From: Prostheceraeus crozeri
Lineage: Eukaryota; Platyhelminthes; Polycladida; Euryleptidae
Assembly (NCBI GenBank): GCA_907163375.1
Contig: CAJQUW010005333.1
Location: forward strand, 1-64,000
Reading direction: 5' to 3'
DNA: 64,000 nucleotides
This document shows positions 45,300-56,200 of the stretch, one piece after another (position 1 is the stretch's first letter; the number at the start of each line of letters is the position of its first letter). The position numbers and the translations under genes are program-made. The notes beneath the pieces are model-generated. The model did no database searches, had not been told where the DNA came from, and saw only the letters and a program-made list of their open reading frames with translations.

Positions 45300-47039
45300 T
45301 TATATCAGATGATCTACAGTGAACTGGAAGTTTAAGTGTAAAACAAAACTCAAATCCATTGGACTTGGCATTCTTCTATTCTGACCAAGCACATTTCTTA
45401 ACACATGGGAAAACGATTCCGCAAGGCATAGGGCGAAGCTGATTATGTCATTCCACTAACAAGCAAAGTAATTGAAACTCGCCATCAACACAATTTTCTT
45501 TGGTCTGAATTTTAACGATTCTTTGCTGATGGTATTAATTTAATGGGTTATCAGCGTCGTATGCATCTTCAGTTCTGCTTTTATTGCCTGTGCATAAAAT
45601 GTTTAACGCATTTGCTGATAATATTTCGCACATAGCCTGAAGCAATTCAAGTGTTGCGGCGGTCATCGTTGTGGACTTCCTGCTGAGGGATAACGCGCTG
45701 GGAGATTTTATGAAACAAAGCCCGTGGGCTGTTTCCATTAACCGAAGCAGTGTCGCCCCCCAGGTGAGTTTGATCCGTGCGTACATGTTTATAACTGCAC
45801 TTTTTCCAATCAACACATTTTAAATGTGGTTTCTTGCATTTCATTTGTTCGCCAATGTAATATAAAAGTAACCGAGTTTATCAATTTATCAGCCTCAGTA
45901 ATTTGTGACTCGTTACATTACACGAAACTTTCTGACCTATTTTGAAAACGTGCAATTTAATTGATCAGTAAGTACAGGCCTCAACATGAATGACTTGAAT
46001 GTTCAATTCAATGAAATGATGAAATCTCATTCAAGGTCGGTGATACAATATACGGTATGGAGTAACCTCCACAGCGGCACCAGAGCCCTGTCGCTGCGTC
46101 GTTTCTGACAGCAGATTCGACTTACTTCGACGTGACAACCCTCGGCCCCGGGAATAATTCCTGGGTGGTTGTCTTTGGTGGGAATGCGTTAGAGTAACGC
46201 TAATGAAGCAGTCGAAGGAAGAAAAACTCATGGGCTTAGATGTATCACCGACTCGGCCACTAGACATAGGATGCCCCTTAGTTAAGTTGGCCACCTTAAT
46301 AACTTAGTATGACTTCTCCACCCCTACCTTGTTCGGATGACCTGTCTGGGGGTAGTGTTGAATGCAGCGACTTCGACAGTCAGTGAATCTAACAGGCACC
46401 CTGATCAGATTGACCATCTGATAGGACCGGCCTGATAGAGGAGACGGAAGTTTAATGCTGCAATCAATTCGCCAGCAGCTCCGATCGTGGGATGATGGTC
46501 TCGTCTCATCTTGGAGGTAGTTAGGTTAAGAATTAGGACCCAATAAATCTCCATGACACACACACACGAAAACTCAAGATAAGAACCTTGTTTTGATATG
46601 TCTTCGCTTATTACTTGTATTCCAACTGAATATTAATTTAATTTGCATTTTATAGTTATGCAGTCTACACTGCATCAAGTAGATATGAATTTAGTAAGAT
46701 GGCTGAAAGTGCAGATGTATGCATGTATTGGAAGCCGAGAGAAACAGATATATAAATGATTTTAACAATTGACAGGATCTCCATTCAGGACAAATGTAAG
46801 ACAGCAATTTTTAACACTCTGACCTTCAAAAGGATCTTATACAATTATTTATGCTGATAAACGTAATTAATGTGTTCACGCTACTTTGTACACCTATTTC
46901 TGTATCTTACTTTGCCGTGGTGCTTTAAGCACTTATGGGTGTATTAAAAGAAATAAATTGATAGTAGGCCTAATATTGACTTGTACGTCTATCAATCATA
47001 CCTAATTTCAGAACCTGCTGGTGATAATTATTCGTATCC
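45300..47039. other. Upstream part of the hAT element, no gene recognised
   Basis: Contains two GC-richer islands (45620-45800 and 46050-46530). The second ends in a short (CA)n run at 46559, suggesting an older repeat inserted in the transposon. Minus-strand open frames at 45535-45844 and 46031-46294 match nothing I know. One of the islands may serve as promoter for the transposase gene. Confidence 0.45.
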
Positions 47040-50000
47040 ATGGAACCACCTAGAAAGAAATTGAAATCTGCGAATCAAGTACAAATAACGTCTTTCTTCA
47101 GGTAATTGAATGATCCCATAAATGAGGTTTATTAAAAAGAATAATTCTCCTTTCAGAGATCAGAGGAAAACTAATAATAACAAACAGACGGCTGAGGTGT
47201 GATCGAGTCTCTAGTCAAATCTTATTAGTTGTTAGACGAAACTTATTAGTTGTTATTTATCATGTACATAGATTTAGGTAACTATGTCAAATGTTGCACT
47301 GGAATGACCTGCGTTGACAATCTAAAGAAGATACAGCTGAAATAATTTGAGAAAAACACATTTTGTGTACGTCCGACAGATTTTGGTGGAAAACTTTAGC
47401 ACAGGATTTCTTGAAGAATATCTTCCAAACAAGAGTCAAATTGAAATAATATTATTGCAAATATAAATGATTGATACTTTGGAAGCTTTCACGATTGCAG
47501 ACTTAATTTTCACATAGTGGCATTAATAAATAGAGCCGAAAATCTGTCGGACGTACAGCGACGCGTTCGAAAGGCTGGTATATTATCTGAGGTGATCACT
47601 TCATCAAACTTTTTGCATAGAAAGATTGCGTGGGTACCACATTCTCATATTAAGATGGCTTTTCCATAATCATTCTAATTTTCAGTGAACTAGGAACGAA
47701 AATGTGTTGTACGTCCGACAGATGACTTTTTGAAAAAATTGAACTTCAAAGCAAATTTCCAAAGCCAATGAGAATCAAGAGGTCGAATAAATAACTGCTC
47801 CCGATGATTTTGGGTATTACCTTGTAATTTCTGACAATAAAATTTTTAGAAAACTAAAATATTTTTTGATATGGATGATGACCAATTTCGTAACAGACCC
47901 ACATTTAGACCTTAGATTTTTAGCCGTTAGCATTTTGCACATTAGATGTATTTTCCGTTCTGCTAATCTTAATTATTCAAATATTGCTTATTTTTTCAGA
48001 CCTAAGACAACCGCTGACGAAACGTACAATGATGGAACATCTGAAAAAAGTGACAAGTCAAGAGTTGAGCATGAGTGATTCCGCATCTGTCAGTGGATGT
48101 GCTGAGAATTCGCGTTCCCCTCAAGCCTCGACCAGCATGAACATACTTAGTCCATCTGCTGAAGTTCATATTCCACTATGGGACATCGGAATTGTTGCCT
48201 CAAGACAGACCTCAGTCAGTGCCGTTACAGATACCGAAAAATATCACTATTTGATGTATGCCTACGAGGGAAGTAATTATGCGACATACTATGTTAGCAA
48301 AAAAGGAAAGCAGGTGCCCTCACGTTTCAATCATCATGGCTCAAGGAATACAGTTGGTTGACATACTCGCCGTCTCAAGGTGGCGGATATTGCAAGTATT
48401 GCGTTTTCTTTGCGAAACCATCGGCCAGGGTCACTCTGGGTGTTCTAGTAAAAACCCCCTTCAAAACATTTAGCAAGGCTAAAGGAAAAGATGGCTACCT
48501 GACAAATCATGACAGCGCTCATTTTCATCATGATGCAATTGTCTTAGGCAAGTCGTTTTTGGAAGCCTACAATAAACCAGAGTCCAGGATAGACAACCGC
48601 ATCGACCAACAACGTAAGGAGCTGTCAGACAAAAACAAGCACATACTGTCTTGTATAGTAGATGACATCAGACTTTGTGGCATGCAGGGCCTGCCTTTGA
48701 GAGGACACAGAGACGATTCCACGGCGGATCCCAACACCAATAGAGGTACTTTCCTTGCTGTTTTGGATTACTCTGCCAGGAGAGACGAGATCTTGCAAAA
48801 CCATCTCGAATATGGACAGAAAAACCAGCGATACACATCCAAAAACAATTCAAAATGAAATTATTTCAATTATTTCCAACAACATCAGAGAAAACGTCAT
48901 GCAGCCTCTGAAGAAAGTACCATACTACAGCATCATTGCAGACGAAGTCACCGACCCTCATGGCAATCAACAGATATTGTCATTTTGTTTGAGATTCATC
49001 GAAACATCTGATGACAACCGACATCCGGCCCATATCAGAGAAGCATTTATCGACTTCTGCTACCTAGAAAGAGCGACTGGTCAAGCTGTATCGTCAGCCA
49101 TTTTTGAACTGCTTAAAAAGCATGAGCTTGATATAGGTAATATGCGTGGCCAAGCTTATGATGGAGCTTCTTCTATGTCCGGTGAGAAAAATGGCGTTCA
49201 AGCTATCATTAAAGAAAGAAATCCTCTCGCGCTCTACACCCACTGCCGCTCACATGTACTAAGTCTTGCCATTGGAAATTCATGCTCTGTTCAACCAATC
49301 AATCATATGGTTGAGGTCATCAATGAAGTATTCTTATTTTTTGACCATTCTCCAAAGAGACAGCGCTTCTTCGAATTTGTCCTTGATGTCTACTCTCCTA
49401 ACAGCAGAGTAAATAAGCTCAAAGGTCTTTGTAAAACCAGGTGGACAGAAAGACACGACTGCCTAGAAACTTTTCATGCTCTCTATGTATATATCTACAC
49501 CACCTTACATGCAATTCATGATGCTGATCAGTATCCAGACCTCGAGGAGGCAAGAGAGAGTGGTGAAAGATGGAAGTGGGACGGAGCAACTCGAATCACA
49601 GCAGAGGGACTGAAATGCTCAATGATGTCTGGTTGCAACATAGTTGCACTAATAGTTCTCCTCAACGGTCTAGATCCACTTAAAGGGCTCAGTGCAAAAC
49701 TACAAAAACGTGATGCAGATGTAGTGACTGCGTATGGCAGCATTGATAAAGCCATCAACGAAGTCTCTGGTCAAAGAGCGAACATTGATACGCTATGGAT
49801 AGATTGGTTCGAAGATGCTGCGAAGATTGGTGCAGACATTGGAGCAAAATTTGATCTTCCTAGAACTGCAAAATTCCAGAAACATCGACCAAACACGCCT
49901 GCTGATAATCCCAGGTAATCTACTCAGTGCTAACTAATTCAAATTAGTGTTTCAACTATTAATAGCTATTAAGTGATAAAATGTAATTAATTTAATCAAT

Positions 50001-51228
50001 GTTTAAGAAAATTGATTGATAATAGCTATTTTCTTCACTCTTAATACAAAACATTTTGCATGAAAATAAGTCGCATCGGTACTCAACATACAGACACTAT
50101 GCCTCTCACATAGGGCTACATGTATAATATTGTGCAAACTTCACATATCTATGATTATTATTCAATGTTTCAGCACATACTACAGACGAACAATCGGGAT
50201 ACCGTTCATGGATAATCTGGTTCAACAGATGAAAAGTCGATTTTCGACTGAGAATAGAAGGGTGACCGCAATAATGTCACTGGTTCCCCGTGTGATTGCG
50301 AATTGAGTGATGCTGATATGGAACTATTGGAAACTCAATTACAATTCTGGGACGAAGATATGCCCTCTCCTGACAGTCTTAAAGTAAGCATATGCATAAT
50401 CTGTACGTACACAACTGCACATTATTCATATTTTAGCTACATGTAATTATTCTTGAGTAACATAATTTGGCTCCGATATCAATGCCATCAATTTGAGGTT
50501 CAGGGAAGCTATATGTTAATGAAATCCATGAAACCTGCCGAGCAACAAGGATAAATGTAAAGCTTATCAATCGTTGATATTCCGATATCTTGATATGTGC
50601 ATGTTTGATATTTTAGTGCCATTGAATTTTGATTTCCTTGATATCTTCATGTTTTGATGATATTTTAAATTTGTGTCCTAGATTCTCTGATGTGTGAACA
50701 GGCCGTTATACTGGCGAAACTTTATAAATTATAACAAAATACATTCAGCAGCTTAGATTGATTTATTTTTGCTTTATCAAATTTTGGTTGATTAAACCGA
50801 CAATGATTGCAAGGATCAATCATTTCGTACAATCGTAGAAAAAGTTTGTCTTCCTTGCTTTGTAGAGAGAACTACGTCGCTGGAAATCATCATGGATCGA
50901 GAACTCGACTTCAGCGACTCCAATTCCTGCAAACTTGGTTGACTGTCTGAACCATGCTGATGCTGACGTCTACCCCAACATCCGACAGCTTATCCTAGTA
51001 GGATGCGTCTCTCCAATTGGTTCTTCAGAGGCAGAGAGATCGTTTTCTGTTCTCAGACGTCTGAAAAATCATCTCAGAAGCACCATGTCAGAGGAAAGAT
51101 TGGCGGGACTGACAATGATGGCAGTGCACTATCCTGAAGCGTCCGGTCTCTCGTCTGAACAATTAATTGAACGCTTTATTAAACAGCACCCACGAAAACT
51201 TTTTTGCCAATCGATCTTGTTTGATTGA
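47040..51228 (+). pseudogene. hAT transposase (TTF zinc finger, DUF4371, dimerization domain), four exons
   Basis: Exon 1 (47040-47101) encodes MEPPRKKLKSANQVQITSFF. Exon 2 (48000-49914) has a TTF-type zinc finger (WLTYSPS, GYCKYCVFFAKP), then DUF4371 (YYSIIADEVTD, LSFCLRFIE, GQAYDGASSMSG, YTHCRSHVLSLAI, CKTRWTERHDCLETF). Exon 3 is 50174-50383. Exon 4 (50866-51228) has the hAT dimerization domain (SSEAERSFSVLRRLKNHLRS). All introns are GT-AG. The protein resembles ZMYM1-like or '52 kDa repressor'-like proteins. It would cut and paste the element as a nuclear multimer. Three frame disruptions are visible (about 48325, 48830 and 50305), so this copy is probably inactive though recent. Confidence 0.9.
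47369..47722. repeat. Triplicated GTACGTCCGACAGA motif in intron 1 of the hAT gene
   Basis: TGTACGTCCGACAGATTTT-like sequence occurs at about 47367 (plus), 47543 (inverted) and 47709 (plus), spaced by 174 and 166 bp. The core of 13-14 bases is exact in all three, while the surrounding intron is unrelated. Confidence 0.8.
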
Positions 51229-51520
51229 AAAAAATCATTGATTAAAAACCAACAGATTATGTTCTCATTTAATACTTCCGTATCAAGGGAAATTCATATT
51301 ATTGATTTTTGGTATACATGTATTAAGTACATGAAGTAATACAGGTCAATATTATTGCATACTTCACATCATTTTTGCATTGTATCAAGAATTTAATAAA
51401 GACCGATTTGTAAGTACATTATATTTATTACAGGAAAATAAGCTGTTCCAAAAAATTTTCAGTATACGACGTTTTATAGTGCCAAACCCCCCCCTCAACA
51501 AAAAGCTGGATCCGCGCCTG

Positions 51521-52082
51521 TAAGATGACCAGTCGCTTTGCAATAGAAACAGCATTCCATATTCTTCGTTTGGCTCATTGGTCTAACAGCTGCTGAGATT
51601 GGACTGGGAGAAAAAGGAATCAACTCTAAGAGGGACACTAATGCCTTCGTTGAGATTGTCTTGTCTCTACTCACTTCCAGATAAGCAATTTGTTTCAAAG
51701 AATTTGGCAAGATCTCGAGAAAACGTTGTCGAATAACTGCGTCTGACGCTGAGAAATAATATCCAATTTCCAACAAGTCATAATAACATTGCCGCACATC
51801 AGATCCACATGTAATATCATAGAATGCCTTTGTAACATCAGCCGGCTTCCGCGATAATCGCCACTCGGATTCAATCACTGCAAGTAATGACGAAACAGTT
51901 GTCCTGCCATCGATTTTTATTTCCCGTAGAAGTGAAATGTCAACACACAAAACTATCATGTTTATGCATGTTTCATCCTTCAAATCTGGATCTTTCTTCC
52001 GTTCAATATCTAGATAGGCCACCAGTTGCATTTTCCATGTCGAGAAGCAGACAGTCTCAGAAGTCAATTTGGCAGGTTTCAT
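51521..52082 (-). CDS. gag: Gypsy Gag, proximal part
   Basis: Starts at the ATG on the minus strand at 52082 (MKPAKLTSETVCFSTW), 15 bases inside the internal region. An in-frame GTG lies within the LTR but is not needed. The frame runs through a helical capsid-like region (AVIESEWRLSRKPADVTKAF, LEIGYYFSASDAVIRQRFLE) to a first CCHC-type knuckle beginning CCFYCKATGH. There the hAT element is inserted. The Gag of Mag-like elements carries two such knuckles, and the second is on the far side of the insert. Confidence 0.85.
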
Positions 52083-52096
52083 ACTTGCGACGCCAG

Positions 52097-52215
52097 TGTT
52101 AGAAGTCACCTTTAGTCATCGAATTCATTTATTCACTGGCTGCCGCAGTCATGCAGCAGGCCATGTAACACAGTTCAACAGCGGACAATAGAATCTGCAC
52201 AATGACACTCTAACA
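52097..52215 (-). repeat. 5' LTR of the gypsy element
   Basis: 119 bp, TGTTAG to CTAACA on either strand, followed (plus side) by the ATAAC duplication. Immediately internal, on the minus strand, is C-TGGCGTCGCAAGTATG. The TGGCG start is that of tRNA-primed binding sites, one base from the LTR. The tRNA is not identified, with serine-type primers a possibility. Confidence 0.93.
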
Positions 52216-52459
52216 ATAACAGCCATTAACATGATTATGCAACACTTGACATAATGATTGAATAACCCTATTCGCTATCGCCATCAATTTGATAATTACG
52301 GCTTAATGTGGAAGGAACATATTGCGAATTATCAATGCTACAGAAGTGATTATGTAATTCTCGACATGATGGTTATCAAATATCTCTATTCATGATTATT
52401 CATCAGTTCAGTTGTTACGACTTTATGTCTGGAAACTTAGGGAGAACATGCACCAATTA

Positions 52460-53080
52460 AATATCAAAGCTGGAAATTATGGAAGTAAAATAAATTGAAA
52501 ACATCGAGAAAATGCATCTCACACTTGTTCAGTCTATTTACTATATTATTAGATTTCACTTCAAGGAAATATCTATGCGGTGATTGGAATAAATCATTTC
52601 TTGATAAGAAAGCATTTAAACGTTACACTTGCCTCAGTATTGTCAAGTTTGCTGGTAAAGTTTTCAAACAAATTCGAGGCAATCCGATGGGAGACACTTG
52701 TTGCACCTCACTCGCGGATTTGTTTTTAATTAACACATTGTGAATTTGTTTTTATGAAATCTTTGTTAGCAGAGAAGAAATTTGGACTTGCAAGATTGTT
52801 ATCGGGTGCATCTGTGTATTAAAGCATCGTCACTTTCAAAATTTGCTGCCCAAAATAAATCCAATTGACCTCATGGCCGAAAGAAGTGGTGATAATAATA
52901 AATCCACTGTCAAAATATTTAGATCCCAAAATAAATATTGTATAAGATAGCTTGCACACGTTAGTGTATCACAGAAAGTGGACTATTTTCAAATCCAGTG
53001 GTGTTGTTGACCTTTCCAGATAGCCTCATCCCCCAGAATATGGCTATTCATGCATTCCAAATAAATAGACAAATTATTAT
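52460..53080 (+). mobile_element. Fragment of another Penelope-like RT
   Basis: FAGKVFKQIRGNPMG and TSLADLFLIN match RT motif B of a Penelope-like subgroup (F.Q..GIPMG.N..PL.ADLFL). The next frame reads MKSLLAEKKFGLARLLSGAS, where the family has FM..L.........FN.T.RYIDD. Further on, PEYGYSCI resembles the PSYGVYISQL block. It belongs to a different subgroup from the copy at 37-39 kb. The fragment is old and broken in several places. It starts 250 bp beyond the gypsy LTR. Confidence 0.6.
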
Positions 53081-53147
53081 AATTTTTGCTTGTATTTTCA
53101 GGAAGTTATTGATATTGTTGATCCTGCCAATTGACACAGTCGCATAA

Positions 53148-53220
53148 GTGGCTCGTAGCTCAGTTGGTAGATCACAGGTCTAGTTAACCTTGGTCGTAGG
53201 TTCGAATCCTACCAGCCGCA
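53148..53220 (+). tRNA. tRNA-like sequence, probably a pseudogene
   Basis: Seventy-three bases. Perfect A box (TAGCTCAGTTGG) and B box (GGTTCGAATCC), a good T arm (GTAGG/CCTAC), an acceptor stem of six pairs (GTGGCT with AGCCGC) and discriminator A. The seventh acceptor pair and the D stem are imperfect, and an extra base is needed before position 8. The anticodon loop reads CTAGTTA; GTT (Asn) would need a shifted loop, so identity is uncertain. No SINE body follows. It could be a lone tRNA pseudogene, a SINE head or a divergent functional tRNA. Confidence 0.55.
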
Positions 53221-56200
53221 CATCTTTTGCGAGGCAATTTGATCTATCGTTTCTTTAATTTAATTGTTGTTAATTGAAAGGACATAAAGGATTGGTATTT
53301 TGTGAGAGATCTGCGTCGTGGTGCCACACATATCCCGTGCAAACTTATGAATGAATTTGTTACTAAATTGCAGCATTTATTCACGTGAAGAGTTTTTCGA
53401 TCGTCGGGTGCAATGGGTGTCACAAGGTTCGCTGTTCTACAGCGGGGGTCCGCCAACCAAGGCATGCTGGAGAGCGTAGCTGTCTGGTTTTCTTGCAGAC
53501 GAACTTAAAATAATTTTTCAGGTGTCGCCGATTGCTTTATGATGATTTTCAATTGATTTTCAATTCATGTGATGAATTTCAGTCCTGTTGAGGACAAATT
53601 TAATTCATATAATTCTCAGTAAAGCACGCATTGTGCAATGTTGCACATCATTTGAAATAGTAATATTTAATTCTTGACATGCTTTGGTGCTTCACTTAAT
53701 AAAAATTAAATCATTGAAAATTTTATGTACCGGTACTGTTGCATGGTCGATGAATGTCACCTGAGAGTGTCCTAAAAGGTATTGACGGGCTGAGAAAAGT
53801 GACCCACGTAGTCAATTGGGCTTCGCATACCTGGTGTACCTGTATGTTATGATTAAGCACGCATATCTGTTTACATCTGAACTGCTAAAATGATCTGAAT
53901 GAAGCCTACAATCCTTTCATATGCATTCATGGGGATGCTTATATTCCAGTGATGCTTTGGCATTGTCAATTTTGTGGCAGCAAATGTCGATGATCAGACC
54001 GCCTTCTAGTTCGGGAGTTATCATATAGTAGTTTGCCTTGAAGTTAACTGACTGACATTAAATTCTTTGCCAATCATATATGAAAAAAGCGATGTCATAA
54101 GCCCGAACATCGCCTAAGTATGGAACGCATGAGATTGATGCATAACGAAAAGTCAACTTTATTGCCTCTAAAAGTAAATGAAAGGAATTAAACTAATGCT
54201 GTCATGATATGAAAAGCTGATGATGATCATGATGATCTATTAAAACCACGTGTTTATTCGATATTCCTCCTTTATCAATACTGGAAAACATAATTCTTCT
54301 TCTATGAATACTGCGATATGAAATATTGATTAATCACTTTTTGTCACAATACTCTGAAATGAGAGATTGCAAATTGACTGAAACACATTCATTTATTTGC
54401 AAAATCTAACTATGGATTAATACAATAGAATATTAACTGCAGTCGTTGCTGATTGTTTAAAATATCAGCGTCATCACGCAAGCTTCTACGTATTTCTTCC
54501 CATAGCAGAGTCCCATCACTCACAATATTCTCTTCAAAATGCATCCTACAAGGACAGCGATATTTCACATTTATAATATTTGGAGATACAATGAAAAAAT
54601 GAGACCATAGCTTCAATTGTTGTGAGGAATTTCATTTCATGTCAAGATGATACAAGGCATAATAATTTTGTTAAAATTACGACTGTGCTTCTCAACAACA
54701 TCCTCAGCGATGTATCAAGTCTTGAAATATTCTTCTCACGATGCTCGCTTGTTTTATGCAACTGCTCATCAAAATTGTAGCGTTAAGTTTATGACTGATA
54801 CGATAACTTCAAAATTCCATTATCAAGCTGGGGTGAATCATAAGTTTTTGAAAATTTCGAAATGTCAGAAAATTGTTGGAAAATATTGAATCTTTGAAAC
54901 ATTTCTGTAAATCCAAGATGTATATCACTTTAGAAATGTGAGCACTGACTAGAAGCAATATGCTTTGAAAGCTCAATGCTCTTTGACTGTCTTAGATGCC
55001 TAGAAAACAAAATGCAGATAAATATTTTGAATTACAAGTGGTCATGTGCTTTGTTGGTTTTGAAATCGCCTAAAGATGATACAGTTTCGTGCCTTTTGTG
55101 ATGAATTTTTACTTTGTTTTACAATTTCAAATATTCTTTACGATCTCACTTGCTTTCTAATTTAATGCACTTCTGATTCGCATTCATGGTTTGAATAAAA
55201 ATTGTATCTCTCTCACTCTCCAAAAAAACTCCGTTTATTTTAGGAGCATCATCGCTACAGATGTCAAATGCATGTTACTGAGTGAGACAATGAAAAGTAC
55301 TTTCGATCAGAAGGTGAGGGGTTTAACCCTAACTTCGTACGAAAACGATTTTTTGTAGTGTTTAGTCCTACCTCTGATAATTGTGGATTAAGAAAACCAC
55401 GTCCATAAAGCTTCATTGTTGTTCAATACAAAAACTTTTCAAGAAAGGATCATCCACTTTTTGCTCTTTTGTTATTATTTTTACGATAATTTAACTTAGT
55501 GTACTAAATAGTTCATCATATTTCTGAAATTTCTCCTGTAATTCAGGAAAAGTAGACGAAGTGAAGACGATATTCAGTTTACCGTATAAATTTCATCAGA
55601 TAATAATAAATATAGCAGTTATCTAAGTCCATTACATTTTATCATGTATTGACACATTTAATTTGAATTTCGTGATATATCTGTAAACATTCTTAGCAAT
55701 AATATGTAATACAACACATTTTATTCTGAATTTTCTATAGTACAAAGACTGATAACGTCTCCTTTTGGAGAATTAATATGAATTAATTTCATACTAAATT
55801 GCATAATTCCCAGTCGAATGCTTGCGAGTAGTTGATTCTTTGCAAAGATGAAACACAACACGGGAATTACGCCGTCGGCAATGCACTGAGCAATCCAATG
55901 AAGTGTCTCACTATTGAGGAGACTTAGACGTATTTGATTGAATCTGTTGTTCGGTTTACATTTCTATAACTTATCAATTGGAAATTGTATCCATAAGTTG
56001 TATTCATTGGTTATGAAACAATTTTATATGTTGCCTTCGTTCTTTAGAAATCGACTTATAATTGGCCAAATTCATTGTTATACGTTGAATTTATGACGGC
56101 CAGTCTTTTTATCAAAATATCCATTTTGAATGCACTGTCTAATTCAGTTGCATTCAACAAGATTCTAAACAAATAATTAGAGCAAACTGTAAAATAACAT

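Larger units (their letters stand above)
45200..51520 (+). mobile_element. Spliced hAT transposon with 5-bp target duplication
   Basis: The 6,321-bp element begins CAGTAGCGGATCCA and ends TGGATCCGCGCCTG, giving terminal inverted repeats of the CAGNNGCGGATCCA type found in many hAT elements. TAAGA flanks both ends (45195-45199, 51521-51525). Most hATs make 8-bp duplications, but the hAT5 group is known for 5. A run of eight C (AAACCCCCCCC) sits just inside both ends. The transposase is encoded in four exons from 47040 to 51228, same strand as the element, opposite to the host gypsy. Confidence 0.9.
39691..52215 (-). mobile_element. Ty3/gypsy LTR retrotransposon, Mag-like, with two nested insertions
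   Basis: LTRs of 119 bp (TGTTAG...CTAACA) bound the element, and ATAAC flanks it on both sides (39686-39690 and 52216-52220). On the minus strand the order is LTR, gag, CCHC zinc knuckles, protease, RT, RNase H, integrase, polypurine tract, LTR. Very short LTRs and a two-knuckle Gag recall the Mag lineage. Without its two inserts (6,321 and 2,328 bp plus their short duplications) it would be about 3.9 kb. The LTRs look identical, so it is young. It is broken by the two insertions and by about one further small break in pol. Confidence 0.93.

Noticed and set aside
45535-46294. Minus-strand open frames of 65-93 codons inside the hAT element
   Set aside because: No motif, two overlapping frames equally open, and placement upstream of a gene on the other strand. 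Treated as non-coding or older repeat.
53148-53220. Confident call of a functional tRNA-Asn
   Set aside because: The anticodon loop must be shifted to expose GTT, and the acceptor and D stems have mismatches.
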